Of a stretch of DNA of 54,725 nt, positions 43,693 to 53,800 are shown piece by piece (position 1 is the first letter of the stretch; every line of letters starts with the position of its first letter). The translations under genes were made by a program, and so were the position numbers. Below the pieces are notes generated by a model. It was given only the letters and a program-made list of their open reading frames with translations. It was not told the origin of the DNA and did not search any database. Location: the NCBI GenBank assembly GCA_014191195.1, contig BJGZ01000015.1, positions 1-54,725 on the forward strand. The letters run 5' to 3'. This DNA comes from Chlorobiota bacterium. GTDB lineage: Bacteria; Bacteroidota; Ignavibacteria; Kapaibacteriales; UBA961.

Positions 43693-45948
43693 TCATCTTT
43701 TGCTAATATATGATTTAAAATACCCACATTCTTTTATTACTTGTTTATAGAATGACGTATGTGAATATTCATTTTTTAGCTTAACAAAACCATTCCATGC
43801 TAAATAATTTGTGTCTTGATTGTAAGAATCTCTTAAAAAACCATCTTCATAATATCTTTCTGTATAGAAAGTATTCCTTTCACATTTAGACATCATATAT
43901 ACACAAAGTGCTTTCTGCTCATTATTGTTAGCTACTTGTAATGCATTATTAAAATATGTATTGGCTATTGTTGAATTCAAAAGCCAAGATTTATATAATG
44001 GATCTATATATATTCCATAATTATTGATAATAGCATTAAAGTAAAACTCTCGAGAATTCCCGAAATAAGTAATATTATAGAATGCATTTCCTAATGCAAG
44101 ATAATGTTCATAGGTTCTTTCTCCCTTCGCAATCAATAATTGAAGATCCTTCATCCTTCTTAATAAGTCAAGTTTTGTAAATCTGATATTTGGTATATTC
44201 CCTTCAGTACATTCACAGATATCTTTTATTCTACCTAGAAAAGGATCACAATCTAATGTATCATTGGAGTGCTGAGATAATTCCATGTAATATATAGCCT
44301 TATCCAGATTTTCAGGATATATATATGTATTCTTAATGGATACATAATCATATAAATCAGACAAAGTAAATGCATATTGTCCTATAATAATACTATCCCA
44401 ACTAGACATATCTTTTTTAGTAAAATATTCAATCATATTATCAATATTATTCTGATTGATATAATAGTTTGTAGATGGACTTAATATCTCGCTAAATACA
44501 TGATTTCCTTGCGACTTATATAAAGATGACAAATAATATTTACTCCAAGAAACAGTATGATTATATCTAAATGATTTTATACTATCATTCGGACATTTAT
44601 TATAAAGCCAATCTAGTTCAGAAACTAGTTTTTCTTCATGTTGCTTAGTAATACTATCAATTCTTAGAATATTATTTACCAATTGTAAAAGTCTAATCTG
44701 ATTTACTGCTAGAGGTTTATTTGATATTAGTTTTGATGATTTTTCTAAATATATATCAGCTAATTTGTAATTACCAGCTAATATCTGAAAATAACCTGCC
44801 CCCATATACCAAAGAAAAGGTCTGCTTGTATTCTCTTGTCTAGCAATAGAATCAATTAATAAAACTGCTTCTGGATTTACATTTTCTTTTAACACATTTT
44901 TATACTCTACAGCATTTTTGAGTTCTGCTTCAGAGTTTAATCGCTTTTCTTCATTATTAATAAAGTGTGCCAGTAAGAAATCTATATGTTCATTCTTAGT
45001 ATCCAATTTAGAAATCTCTCTGATGGCTTTTAAATCGTCTGCATAGTAACCGTATAATGTCCACAAAGCAATTTTCTCATTATTATTCGAAGCTAATTGT
45101 AATGAACTATCAAAATCGCTTTGTTCTTGAGGATGGAAATTATATGCTGCAATTGAGCGCATTTCTTTACAATTATAATATACAATACTGTATAGATAAT
45201 TAGATAGTGTATAATTACGCTGTTTATAATGTGCTCCAGCAACATAAGATAAAGCCCTATAGTATAAATTATTTTTTTTGACTGTTTCTTTTGTTTTATC
45301 AAAGAATGATATAATACTACTCTTATCTATACTATAGTATTTTGCTTTTGCTACTTGAAACCAATATCTATTTTTTAAAAAAGGATCTGATTCTATATGA
45401 TATCGATTTTCAAGTTCCGCTATAATCTCTGGGCTAGCATAATTCCTTTTCATGCCCTGTTCTATATCCCAAACATCCAATTGCTGCAATGATATTACTT
45501 CAATCTGTTTGGCATAATACAAGAATTGAATGAATCCTTTTACCTTAGAATCAATTACAGAAAACCTACTGTTCAATATTCCAGATTTATTAGAATTTTG
45601 CACATTAGCATATAGTTCATTTATTTCTTTTGTCGAATTATTATCTAATAAGAAGTATTCTATTTCTTTAATAGGTATTCTATCTTCTAAATATACACTC
45701 CATTCATCAATAATATTAGTATTGAATCTCTGTGAATAATATTCAAAATGAGAATAATTATAGAAAAGATCTTCTGAAATAAACATAGGTTCAAAAGAAG
45801 AATCTATATCTGAAACTTCAGGTGAAAAATGAGAATAGTAAGTAAAGTCTATATCACTACATGCAATGATTATGACAATACATGAAGTAATAAATACACT
45901 AAAAAGTATTACACATTTTTTGAAATACTGGCCCATAATTATACTCAT
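43693..45948 (-). CDS. Large helical-repeat lipoprotein
   Basis: A 751-residue lipoprotein (lipobox IIIAC, C30) almost entirely made of alpha-helical, TPR/SEL1-like repeats (for example YYRALSYVAGAHYKQRNYTLSNYLY and FLWYMGAGYFQILAGNYKLADIYLEKSS). The sequence is rich in Asn, Ile and Tyr and in AT codons. I know no function. It overlaps the 3' end of the upstream TIM-barrel lipoprotein gene by 50 nt (38 nt if the internal M5 is the start), so the two are translationally coupled and probably form a complex on the membrane. Confidence 0.7.
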   Translation of the reverse strand: MSIIMGQYFKKCVILFSVFITSCIVIIIACSDIDFTYYSHFSPEVSDIDSSFEPMFISEDLFYNYSHFEYYSQRFNTNIIDEWSVYLEDRIPIKEIEYFLLDNNSTKEINELYANVQNSNKSGILNSRFSVIDSKVKGFIQFLYYAKQIEVISLQQLDVWDIEQGMKRNYASPEIIAELENRYHIESDPFLKNRYWFQVAKAKYYSIDKSSIISFFDKTKETVKKNNLYYRALSYVAGAHYKQRNYTLSNYLYSIVYYNCKEMRSIAAYNFHPQEQSDFDSSLQLASNNNEKIALWTLYGYYADDLKAIREISKLDTKNEHIDFLLAHFINNEEKRLNSEAELKNAVEYKNVLKENVNPEAVLLIDSIARQENTSRPFLWYMGAGYFQILAGNYKLADIYLEKSSKLISNKPLAVNQIRLLQLVNNILRIDSITKQHEEKLVSELDWLYNKCPNDSIKSFRYNHTVSWSKYYLSSLYKSQGNHVFSEILSPSTNYYINQNNIDNMIEYFTKKDMSSWDSIIIGQYAFTLSDLYDYVSIKNTYIYPENLDKAIYYMELSQHSNDTLDCDPFLGRIKDICECTEGNIPNIRFTKLDLLRRMKDLQLLIAKGERTYEHYLALGNAFYNITYFGNSREFYFNAIINNYGIYIDPLYKSWLLNSTIANTYFNNALQVANNNEQKALCVYMMSKCERNTFYTERYYEDGFLRDSYNQDTNYLAWNGFVKLKNEYSHTSFYKQVIKECGYFKSYISKR

Positions 45949-46936
45949 CTACATTATTATCATCAAGGTCAAAAAATATTATTTCTTTAGGCGGAGTTTT
46001 TACATGATCTGATAAATCACCAATCATTTTCTCTATATCTATTGTACTTACTGATTCAATCTTTATTCTATCCCCTTTTTTGAAAAAGAATCCTGATTTC
46101 AGAATACTAGTTTTAGTTAATAGAATATTATGTTGTATCAATGTAAAGTTTGTGTCTGAGATAAAACTTTTCTTTTTAATCTTATTAATTAATCCAATTA
46201 CTCTATTATTCCTGATATGAATTCCCCAAGAATAAATTGGCAATGCTATATTAAGTTCTAAAGGGTACTGTGATAGTTTTTTTATGTATCGAATCGCTAT
46301 ATCTCTTTCATAAATTGAATTTAATGTATCAGCACTTATTTTTCCCATATTGTAATACATAAGCACACCTTTATCTACATTTGGTATACCTGTTCTAGAG
46401 GAAAACTTTACCTGATGTAATCTAATTGTGCTTGATATTGTCTTATTACTTAACTTTTTACAAAGATTTATCAGTTTAAAGTAATTGAATTTGCTTTCTA
46501 AGGTCCAGTCACAATCTAATTGAATTTCTTTATATGTAAGTTTATGATAATTCGATATGTTTTGTATCAATTTTATGATGTCTAGTGATAGTTTTTGTAC
46601 ATTTACCGATGAAACAAGTACTTCATTTTTAATATAGACAACTGGTACAATTTGAATCTCAGGTTTTTGAATAAAATGTATTGGCGCAATTGGAATTGGT
46701 GTATTATCTTTTAATCCTATATCAAAGTATCGTATATATAATGTTTCAACATGATTATTTTTTATGACTTCCCTCTCTACTTTTGATAGCTTAAATTCTG
46801 TTTTCCAATAATAAAATGAAACTTTTGGAGAATCATGATTATTACTACAAGAGCTAAAACAAATAAAAACTACTAAAATTAGTATTGTTCTATATATCTG
46901 TTTTAATGAGATAAAATATTGGGAATATCTTAACAT
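45899..46936 (-). CDS. TIM-barrel-like lipoprotein (DUF3142-like), possible glycosidase relative
   Basis: A 345-residue lipoprotein (lipobox FSSC, C30). The remainder is an alternating alpha/beta fold: YYWKTEF near the start, TLYIRYFDIGL, EIQLDCDWT (a conserved acidic strand end), TIRLHQVKF, KGVLMYYNMG and LNIALPIYSWG. These strand-end acids and aromatics are typical of a TIM-barrel glycoside-hydrolase-like domain, and the pattern recalls DUF3142. No catalytic pair can be assigned with confidence. It lies between a small lipoprotein gene (42 nt upstream) and the large helical lipoprotein (overlapping). Confidence 0.6.
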   Translation of the reverse strand: MLRYSQYFISLKQIYRTILILVVFICFSSCSNNHDSPKVSFYYWKTEFKLSKVEREVIKNNHVETLYIRYFDIGLKDNTPIPIAPIHFIQKPEIQIVPVVYIKNEVLVSSVNVQKLSLDIIKLIQNISNYHKLTYKEIQLDCDWTLESKFNYFKLINLCKKLSNKTISSTIRLHQVKFSSRTGIPNVDKGVLMYYNMGKISADTLNSIYERDIAIRYIKKLSQYPLELNIALPIYSWGIHIRNNRVIGLINKIKKKSFISDTNFTLIQHNILLTKTSILKSGFFFKKGDRIKIESVSTIDIEKMIGDLSDHVKTPPKEIIFFDLDDNNVDEYNYGPVFQKMCNTF

Positions 46937-46978
46937 AAATGTATCATAACAATATACATATCCTGGATTTGCGTCATT

Positions 46979-47509
46979 TTACTCCTTAAACAATGTTATT
47001 TCTCCAGAAGAGCCTGCAAAATCGACTGCCCATCTTTTATTGGCATTTTTCCATAATCTTCCAACTTGTACATAGCCTGTTTCATCCATTAATTTATTTC
47101 CATCTACAGTTCCTGATGAATACATTGCCTGTTCTTCATCATAAGATTCCCCAAAACCTGTATATAATGTCAATGTACTCATCCATGTATTCCCTGTAAT
47201 TCTTAACTCTTGCTTGCCACCCATATTTCCAGCTTTTTTATATATATATGTTCCAGAAGGATCATCATCTTCATTATGTAATGATTCTTCATTTATCATT
47301 GATTTTGTTTCTTCTATTACTTGTGATTCTCTTGAGTTTTGTATTTCTTCAGAATTCTTCATTTCATGTTGTTCTTCATTTTGCAAATCCGCAAGTACAG
47401 AATCAATCGCTTCGTAATTTTTGTCTTGTTTTGAACTATAGTCATGTTCACAAGCAGATACTAATAAAATCATTAATAAACATAAATTTTTGATTGTATT
47501 TTTTATCAT
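46979..47509 (-). CDS. Small charged lipoprotein
   Basis: I place the start at the ATG of MIKNTIKNLCLLMIL (47509) instead of the ATG 54 nt upstream, because this puts a lipoprotein signal at the very N-terminus (lipobox LVSAC). The 176-residue protein then has a glutamate-rich, probably disordered linker (~25-85) and a C-terminal beta-barrel-like domain (~85-176: PSGTYIYKKAG, QELRITGNTWMSTLTLYTGF, GEITLF). No family is recognised. It is the first gene of a three-lipoprotein minus-strand unit. Confidence 0.62.
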   Translation of the reverse strand: MIKNTIKNLCLLMILLVSACEHDYSSKQDKNYEAIDSVLADLQNEEQHEMKNSEEIQNSRESQVIEETKSMINEESLHNEDDDPSGTYIYKKAGNMGGKQELRITGNTWMSTLTLYTGFGESYDEEQAMYSSGTVDGNKLMDETGYVQVGRLWKNANKRWAVDFAGSSGEITLFKE

Positions 47510-47687
47510 ATGTGTATTCTCATTATAATTAAACATATGATCTAAAATTAGTCTATAAGTCATTAAAATACTCTACACATTTTATACTTATGTTTAATAA
47601 TTACATCTTGAGAGTACTTTTCAAATAATTAAGTGTTCATATTGCAATTACATTTAATACGGGATTTATATTTTTTGGAGTATATAT

Positions 47688-48356
47688 ATGTGTTTTTCGG
47701 CAATTTCACGTTTTAGTGCTTCTATTATTATTGGCGGAATAGGTGTTTCTACAGTTAAGAAAACTACTGCTAAAAAAGATACTTCTTTGCTTAAATTCCT
47801 ATAATTTTTACAATTCAGCAAATATGTGAAGGATGAATTTGACTTAGTTTTTCAAATCTATCCTTTGCTGAATTTCAATCATTTTTCTTATACATTTTTA
47901 TTCTTTGCTTGGAGTGTATGGCCTGCACTTTTACCTTATTCATTATATGCTATGGAAGAAAATGAACAGAGAAAGAAATTTATCTATTATCTTTATATCA
48001 TTGGTTTAGGAATTGGAAGTGCATCTTTATATACTTTGTATTCTGGACAACCCTTCGCATATATTTCTAGTTTTCATATTGATTATCCTCTTGCTTCCCC
48101 ACAAAGCAATAATGCTTTTGTATCGATGTATGAGATATTCTATGTATTATGTACTTTGGCCCCTATGTTTATTTCTTCAGTTAAAAATATGAAAGTATTT
48201 GGAATACTAAATGTTATGGCATTATGTATTTCTTATATATTTTTTACAAATTCAATACCTAGTACTTGGTGTTTTTTTACTGCAATATTAAGTGGATGCA
48301 TTTATTGGATAATAGTAAAGGCACATTCATTATCAACTAAAACAGTACATATATAG
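47688..48356 (+). pseudogene. Disrupted DUF6629 family membrane protein gene
   Basis: An ATG at 47688, behind a good GGAG ribosome site (47677-47680), opens MCFSAISRFSASIIIGG, the hallmark N-terminus of DUF6629, but frame 0 ends at TAA (47802-47804 region). The family then continues in the -1 frame as PIIFTIQQICEG (47798-47833), where PLLFGIQQLxEG is expected. Two TGA codons follow (47834, 47840), the second exactly where the family has Trp (EGxxWL). Frame 0 resumes with HFSYTFLFFAWSVWP and stays open for 176 residues with helices and the C-terminal TWCFFTAILSG motif. A deletion of ~10 nt plus two TGG-to-TGA changes explain this. Family recalled from memory. Confidence 0.7.
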
Positions 48357-48370
48357 TGTACATGTTTATC

Positions 48371-48416
48371 ATATGAAAAGAGGCCCTCTTTGTATAAAGA
48401 AGGCCTCTTTTCATAT
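48371..48416. terminator. Bidirectional terminator between the DUF6629 remnant and aconitase
   Basis: A perfect 15-bp inverted repeat (ATATGAAAAGAGGCC 48371-48385, its complement 48402-48416) with a 16-nt centre that can itself pair. It lies between convergent genes and has A/T-rich flanks on both sides. Confidence 0.88.
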
Positions 48417-48431
48417 TTGTATGTATAGTAT

Positions 48432-50672
48432 TTATGATTTAGCAGCAATAAGGTTTAAAGCGCTACCAGCAAAGAACCAACCTATTTGTTGTTCATTCAT
48501 AGAATGATTCAATGAAATAGTATCTGTGCTGCCATTAGCATGAACAATATTCATAGTTATCTGCTTGCCAGGCATTAAAGTATTGATATCAATACTGATC
48601 ATATCGTCTTCTTTAAATAAGTCATAATCAGCAGTATTTGAGAATGTTAAAGGCAACATTCCTTGTTTTTTTAAATTGGTTTCGTGAATTCTAGCAAATG
48701 ATTTTACGACAATAATTTTACCACCTAAAAAGCGAGGCTCCATGGCAGCATGTTCGCGTGAAGAACCTTCACCATAATTTTCTTCGCCAACAACAATCCA
48801 AGAAGCACCTCTTGATTTATAGTCTCTTGCTACTGCTGGAACTTCACCATAATCACCAGTAAACATATTCTTTATACTATTGGCTTTATCATTTACATAA
48901 TTAATGGCACCAATAAGCATATTATTAGAGATATTATCTAAATGACCCCGAAAGCGCAACCATGGTCCAGCCATAGAAATATGATCTGTAGTACATTTAC
49001 CTTTTACTTTTAATAATAATGGCATATTATGATAATCTTCAGCTTTAGGAGCTTTAAAAGCTTGTAAAGATTGTAATCTTTGTGATTCAGAAGCAATAAC
49101 AACAGATAAAGAAGTACCATCTGCAGCTGGAGCAACAAAACCGTGTTCATCTGGAACAAATCCACCTTCAGGTAATTCTTGACCACGTGGAGGATTTAAT
49201 TGGACGCCATCGATAGATTCTTTGGTAAAGTCAATAGTTAAATCACCAGTTAATGCAAAGCCAATTACAGTTTCTGGAGATGACACAAAAGCATGTGTTT
49301 CTGGATTACCATCATTTCTAGAAGTAAAATTTCTGTTAAAAGAAGTAATAATAGAATTTTTATCACCCTTTTGTACATCATGGCGCTTCCATTGTCCGAT
49401 ACAAGGACCACATGCATTGGCTAAAACAGTACCACCTACAGATTCCATAGCAGCTAAAAGACCATCTCTTTCGATTGTTGCTCTAACTTGTTCTGAACCT
49501 GGCGTGATTGTAAATTCTGCTTTTGTTTTTAAGCCTTTAGCTGCTGCATAAGCACAAATCTCAGCTACTCTGCTCATATCCTCATAACTTGAATTTGTAC
49601 AAGAACCTATCAAGCCAACTCTTAATTGTGAAGGCCAATTATGTGTTTTAACAGCTTGAACAAATTCACTAATTGGCATCGCTCTATCAGGAGTAAATGG
49701 ACCATTGATATGAGGCTCTAATACATTTAAGTCAATATGAATTACTTGATCATAATAATTTTCAGGTTTTTCGAATACAGTATCGTCTGCTCTTAAATGC
49801 TCTGCTACAGACAATGCCATTGCTGCTATATCAGCTCTATCTGAAGCATGTAAATATCGAACAATAGAATCATCAAAAGGAAATATTGAAGTTGTTGCAC
49901 CAATTTCTGCACCCATATTACAGATTGTACCTTTTCCTGTAGCACTAAATGATGAACATCCATCACCAAAATATTCGACAATAGCTCCAGTTCCACCTTT
50001 TACAGTTAAAATACCAGCAAGTTTTAAGATTACATCTTTTGCAGATGTCCAACCACTCATTTTACCTGTAAGTTTTACTCCAATCAATTTTGGCATTTGA
50101 AGTTCCCATGGCATACCAGACATAACATCAACGGCATCTGCGCCACCAACTCCAATTGCTATCATTCCTAAGCCACCTGCATTTGGTGTATGGGAATCAG
50201 TACCAATCATCATCCCGCCAGGGAAAGCATAGTTTTCTAATACAACTTGATGAATAATACCTGCACCGGGTTTCCAAAAACCAATACCATATTTTTGAGA
50301 TACAGAACCTAAAAAAGCAAAAACCTCATCATTTTCTATTAATGAGTCTGCCAAATCTTTATTTGCACCATGCTCTGCAAGAATAAGATGATCGCAATGA
50401 ACTGTAGATGGAACTGCTACTTTTGGAATTCCTGCACTCATAAATTGTAATAATGCCATTTGTGCTGTTGCATCTTGCATTGCAACACGATCTGGATTAA
50501 AATCTACATAAGAACCACCACGAATATGGGGTTCAGATGGAATATCAACCATATGTGAATACAATATCTTTTCTGCTAAAGTAAGGGGTCTTCCAAGTAA
50601 TGTTCTTGCCTTTTGTACACGTTCAGGCAAACCTGCATATACTCTACGAATCATTTCAATATCGAAAGCCAT
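48432..50672 (-). CDS. acn: Aconitate hydratase (mitochondrial-type aconitase)
   Basis: A 746-residue [4Fe-4S] enzyme that interconverts citrate and isocitrate in the TCA cycle. Cluster cysteines lie in GSCTNSS and in ACGPCIG. Substrate-binding motifs include [24 protein letters not shown] and the C-terminal swivel-domain [12 protein letters not shown]. The N-terminal start [21 protein letters not shown] and the length match the mitochondrial/Bacteroidota class, not the ~890-aa AcnA. Cytosolic. It is a single-gene unit. The enzyme is complete and shows no anomaly. Confidence 0.96.
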   Translation of the reverse strand: MAFDIEMIRRVYAGLPERVQKARTLLGRPLTLAEKILYSHMVDIPSEPHIRGGSYVDFNPDRVAMQDATAQMALLQFMSAGIPKVAVPSTVHCDHLILAEHGANKDLADSLIENDEVFAFLGSVSQKYGIGFWKPGAGIIHQVVLENYAFPGGMMIGTDSHTPNAGGLGMIAIGVGGADAVDVMSGMPWELQMPKLIGVKLTGKMSGWTSAKDVILKLAGILTVKGGTGAIVEYFGDGCSSFSATGKGTICNMGAEIGATTSIFPFDDSIVRYLHASDRADIAAMALSVAEHLRADDTVFEKPENYYDQVIHIDLNVLEPHINGPFTPDRAMPISEFVQAVKTHNWPSQLRVGLIGSCTNSSYEDMSRVAEICAYAAAKGLKTKAEFTITPGSEQVRATIERDGLLAAMESVGGTVLANACGPCIGQWKRHDVQKGDKNSIITSFNRNFTSRNDGNPETHAFVSSPETVIGFALTGDLTIDFTKESIDGVQLNPPRGQELPEGGFVPDEHGFVAPAADGTSLSVVIASESQRLQSLQAFKAPKAEDYHNMPLLLKVKGKCTTDHISMAGPWLRFRGHLDNISNNMLIGAINYVNDKANSIKNMFTGDYGEVPAVARDYKSRGASWIVVGEENYGEGSSREHAAMEPRFLGGKIIVVKSFARIHETNLKKQGMLPLTFSNTADYDLFKEDDMISIDINTLMPGKQITMNIVHANGSTDTISLNHSMNEQQIGWFFAGSALNLIAAKS

Positions 50673-50749
50673 TGTTCTATTACCGAATATGGTGAAACAT
50701 GAATATTTTTATTTTAGAATCTTAGGAATACAAATATCGTGAAAATACA

Positions 50750-50782
50750 AATCCCCCGAGAGTATAAACTTCTCGAGGGATT
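50750..50782 (-). terminator. Terminator of the choice-of-anchor-D protein gene
   Basis: AATCCCCCGAGA (50750-50761) pairs with TCTCGAGGGATT (50771-50782) with one mismatch and a 9-nt loop. Read on the minus strand it is followed by TGTATTTTC. It lies 26 nt beyond the stop of the right-hand gene and upstream of the aconitase promoter. Confidence 0.75.
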
Positions 50783-50807
50783 ATTTTTTATACAGTATTT
50801 ACAACAA

Positions 50808-53800
50808 TTATTTAGTAATAATCAATTGCTCTGAATGTGTAAATATACTTGTTTCTAATCTGCATGTATAAGAACCAGAAGGTAAATTCATTGAATCTAC
50901 ATCTAATTCTAATTCATATTCGCCAGCTTTCATTTGGCCCTCAACTAATGTTGCAACTTTTTGTCCCATAGAATTATAAAGACTAATTGCAGCATAACCA
51001 TCAAATCCTGTGCTGAAAGATATTGCTACTTTGCCAGCAGATGGATTTGGATAGATATCTTTTAATGAATATCCTGTTGAAGCGAAACGTACACCACGCA
51101 TATTTGCAGCGCAATTGATTTCTAAGATAATTTTACCTGGACGATTTTGTATTCTGACATAACCTTGTTGTGTATTATCTAGAATTGTAAGATTTGTTCC
51201 TAATGGAGAATTCTTATTTGTATCTAGATAACCTTTCATTTTGAATTTGAATAAATTGCCTGTTCCACGAAGTGGATTTGCACCAGACATTGTAACAACA
51301 AATTCACCTGGTTTTACGATATCTGCACTTAATACATTCCATGTTGATGCAATACCAGCTGTTTGAATATTTTGAATTCCAGCAAGTGGTTCAACTACAG
51401 TAGGAACATAATTAATTGTTGCTTTGAAAGATGTAATATCTGCTCTATCAAAATTTTCCAAACGAGCTATACCTAATTTAGCTTCTGTTGTTAATTCAAA
51501 ATCTAACCAATCACTAACTTTTCCAGGAGAAGAAGAATAATCTTCTCTAGGAATTCTAACAGCGGCAACTATTTCATCTGGAGTACCAGTTAAAGTTGAT
51601 ATAAATTCACCCGCATTAGTTGTGAATGTGATTGTAGCAATATCTTTAAGTACAGAACCATTTTGATCTGTGCTGAATACAGTTGGGCTATATACAAGAT
51701 CTACAGATAATTTCTCACCTGGTTTTACAGATGCAGGCAATGTTGCAGATACAGATCTTGTCCAAGACACTGCGCCATTTCCTTGTGGCTTACTAATAGA
51801 AGTTACAATCAGTGGAAGTGTACCATTATTTGCTAATTCTACTGTACCATTTGATTTTAGAGTAATGAATTGCTTTAATTCAATATCTGTTGTTTTACCT
51901 TCTGGTTTACCTTGCTCTTCAACTAAACCAATAAGTGTTGTTTGAACTGCTTCTGGCGCATCTGATTCAATTACTAAAACAGCTTGATATGGAGTTGCTC
52001 TTGCAATTGATGCATTAAAAATGATTGGAACTTGTAATACATTATTATTTGAAGTTGCATCATTTGTTAAAAACAAAGGATATGTGCTGTTTTGAGCAAT
52101 AAAAGCTGGGTCGATACTGAAATAATCTTTATCTGCACCTTCTATTCTTATACCACCAACATTATTTAATAATGATAATTTCATGCTTCCATTACTTGTA
52201 ATATCTGTGTTCATTGTTTTGGTATTGCCTGGAGCAAAAGTACCAAAATCAATTGATGGGGTCATTGCTATATGTGGTTGAACACCAATACCTTGTATAA
52301 TAGCTGATGTTGATTTATCAATACCATTATCCTTACCAGCAAGTGTAACTGTATATGTATATGGACGCTCTCCATTACGTGTTCCAGAGATCCATTCTGG
52401 CATGAAACTAATATTTAATGTCTTTGTTTCATTTGCTTCTAAACGATTTACAACTCTATCGGTTGGAACAGTAAAATTCTTTCCATCTGTACCGCTTACT
52501 GTCATTACAATATCAGTAAGTGCAGTAGAACCAGAATTTCCATATTCAATAGTTGCAGCATATCCATTAGACTTAACAGTTGGAGTAACAAAGTTATCTA
52601 GTACTCTGCGCTCATTCCAATTATAGCCTTGAATGATTGGTCCAGCTTCTACAGCCATACCTTGCCAATCTGAATATACTTTTAATTCATCAGTATTGCA
52701 TGAAAGTACAGCACGTGATTTACGAAGAATATTTGATTCGCTACCTGGAGTAAATACTACTTTAAATGGGAATTCTTCACCGCTCTTTAATGTAAGAGGG
52801 AAATTCTCAATTAAACCTTCTACTCTAGGGAAATATACTTTATCTGCATCTGGCCAATTAATACTTGTGATTTCAATATCTACATTTAATAGATTTCTAA
52901 TTAATACATCAAGTTTTCTTTCTGAATTAACCGGCACTTTACCAAAATCAGCATCGCCAGTGTGAACTTGTGGTTTAACAGAGCGAATTCTTACTTCTGC
53001 TAATGATACATCAACACAGCTTAATTCTGCAACGATAGAGTCAACTAAAACTCCAGAACGTACTTGTAAACTTGTTGCTGCTATTTCTATAGTTCTTGAC
53101 TCCTGAGGAGCTAATGTCATAGGAAATGAAGCTGAAGGAAGAATAAATTCTTGATTCTTAAACTTCAATTTCAAGTTTTTAACGATTGTTGGAGTTGTTT
53201 TTGAAGGATTTGTTATAGTTAATGTTATTCTTGACGTATCACCTACACCAACACTTCCAAAGTTCAGAAGCACCGGTGTAGCAGTAATTTCTTCTGGGAA
53301 ATAAGTATAGGTACGCTCTACATATTTACCAGAACGTGTTGTTGCTCTAATAACAGCAGTAGCTGCTTTTTTTAAATCTTTTACTTGAATTGTAAAGTCA
53401 ACTTGCTTCATTCCCATTGTAAAATCATTTGGGAAACTAAGAATAACATTTGAGCTTTGCTGAACATCTAAGCGTACATTTAATAGACTAGCACATTCAC
53501 TTTCTAAAGGTAATACGCTTGCTTTACCATTAATAGTACCGCAATTAGGATCTCCAGATAATAATACCGAATCTTCACAAGGAAGAGTTGCATTTACAGA
53601 AACTGGATATGCATAAGCAAAGTTTTTGTATCCACCTGATGGGTCATCCCAATGTCCATAAGAATAAGCACCACATGGAGCACCTTCCATTACATGGGTT
53701 CCAATACCCACTTCTTTAGCTGCATAACTAAATGAAGTACCGGCATATTCTTTGATTTTTGTTCCAAAAAAAGCTTGAAAACTCTTTCCATCAATCTTCA

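Noticed and set aside
47834-47842. TGA as tryptophan genome-wide (genetic code 4).
   Set aside because: Genuine genes nearby end with TGA (marR at 26070, umuC at 24350) and all Trp codons in intact genes are TGG; the standard bacterial code fits.
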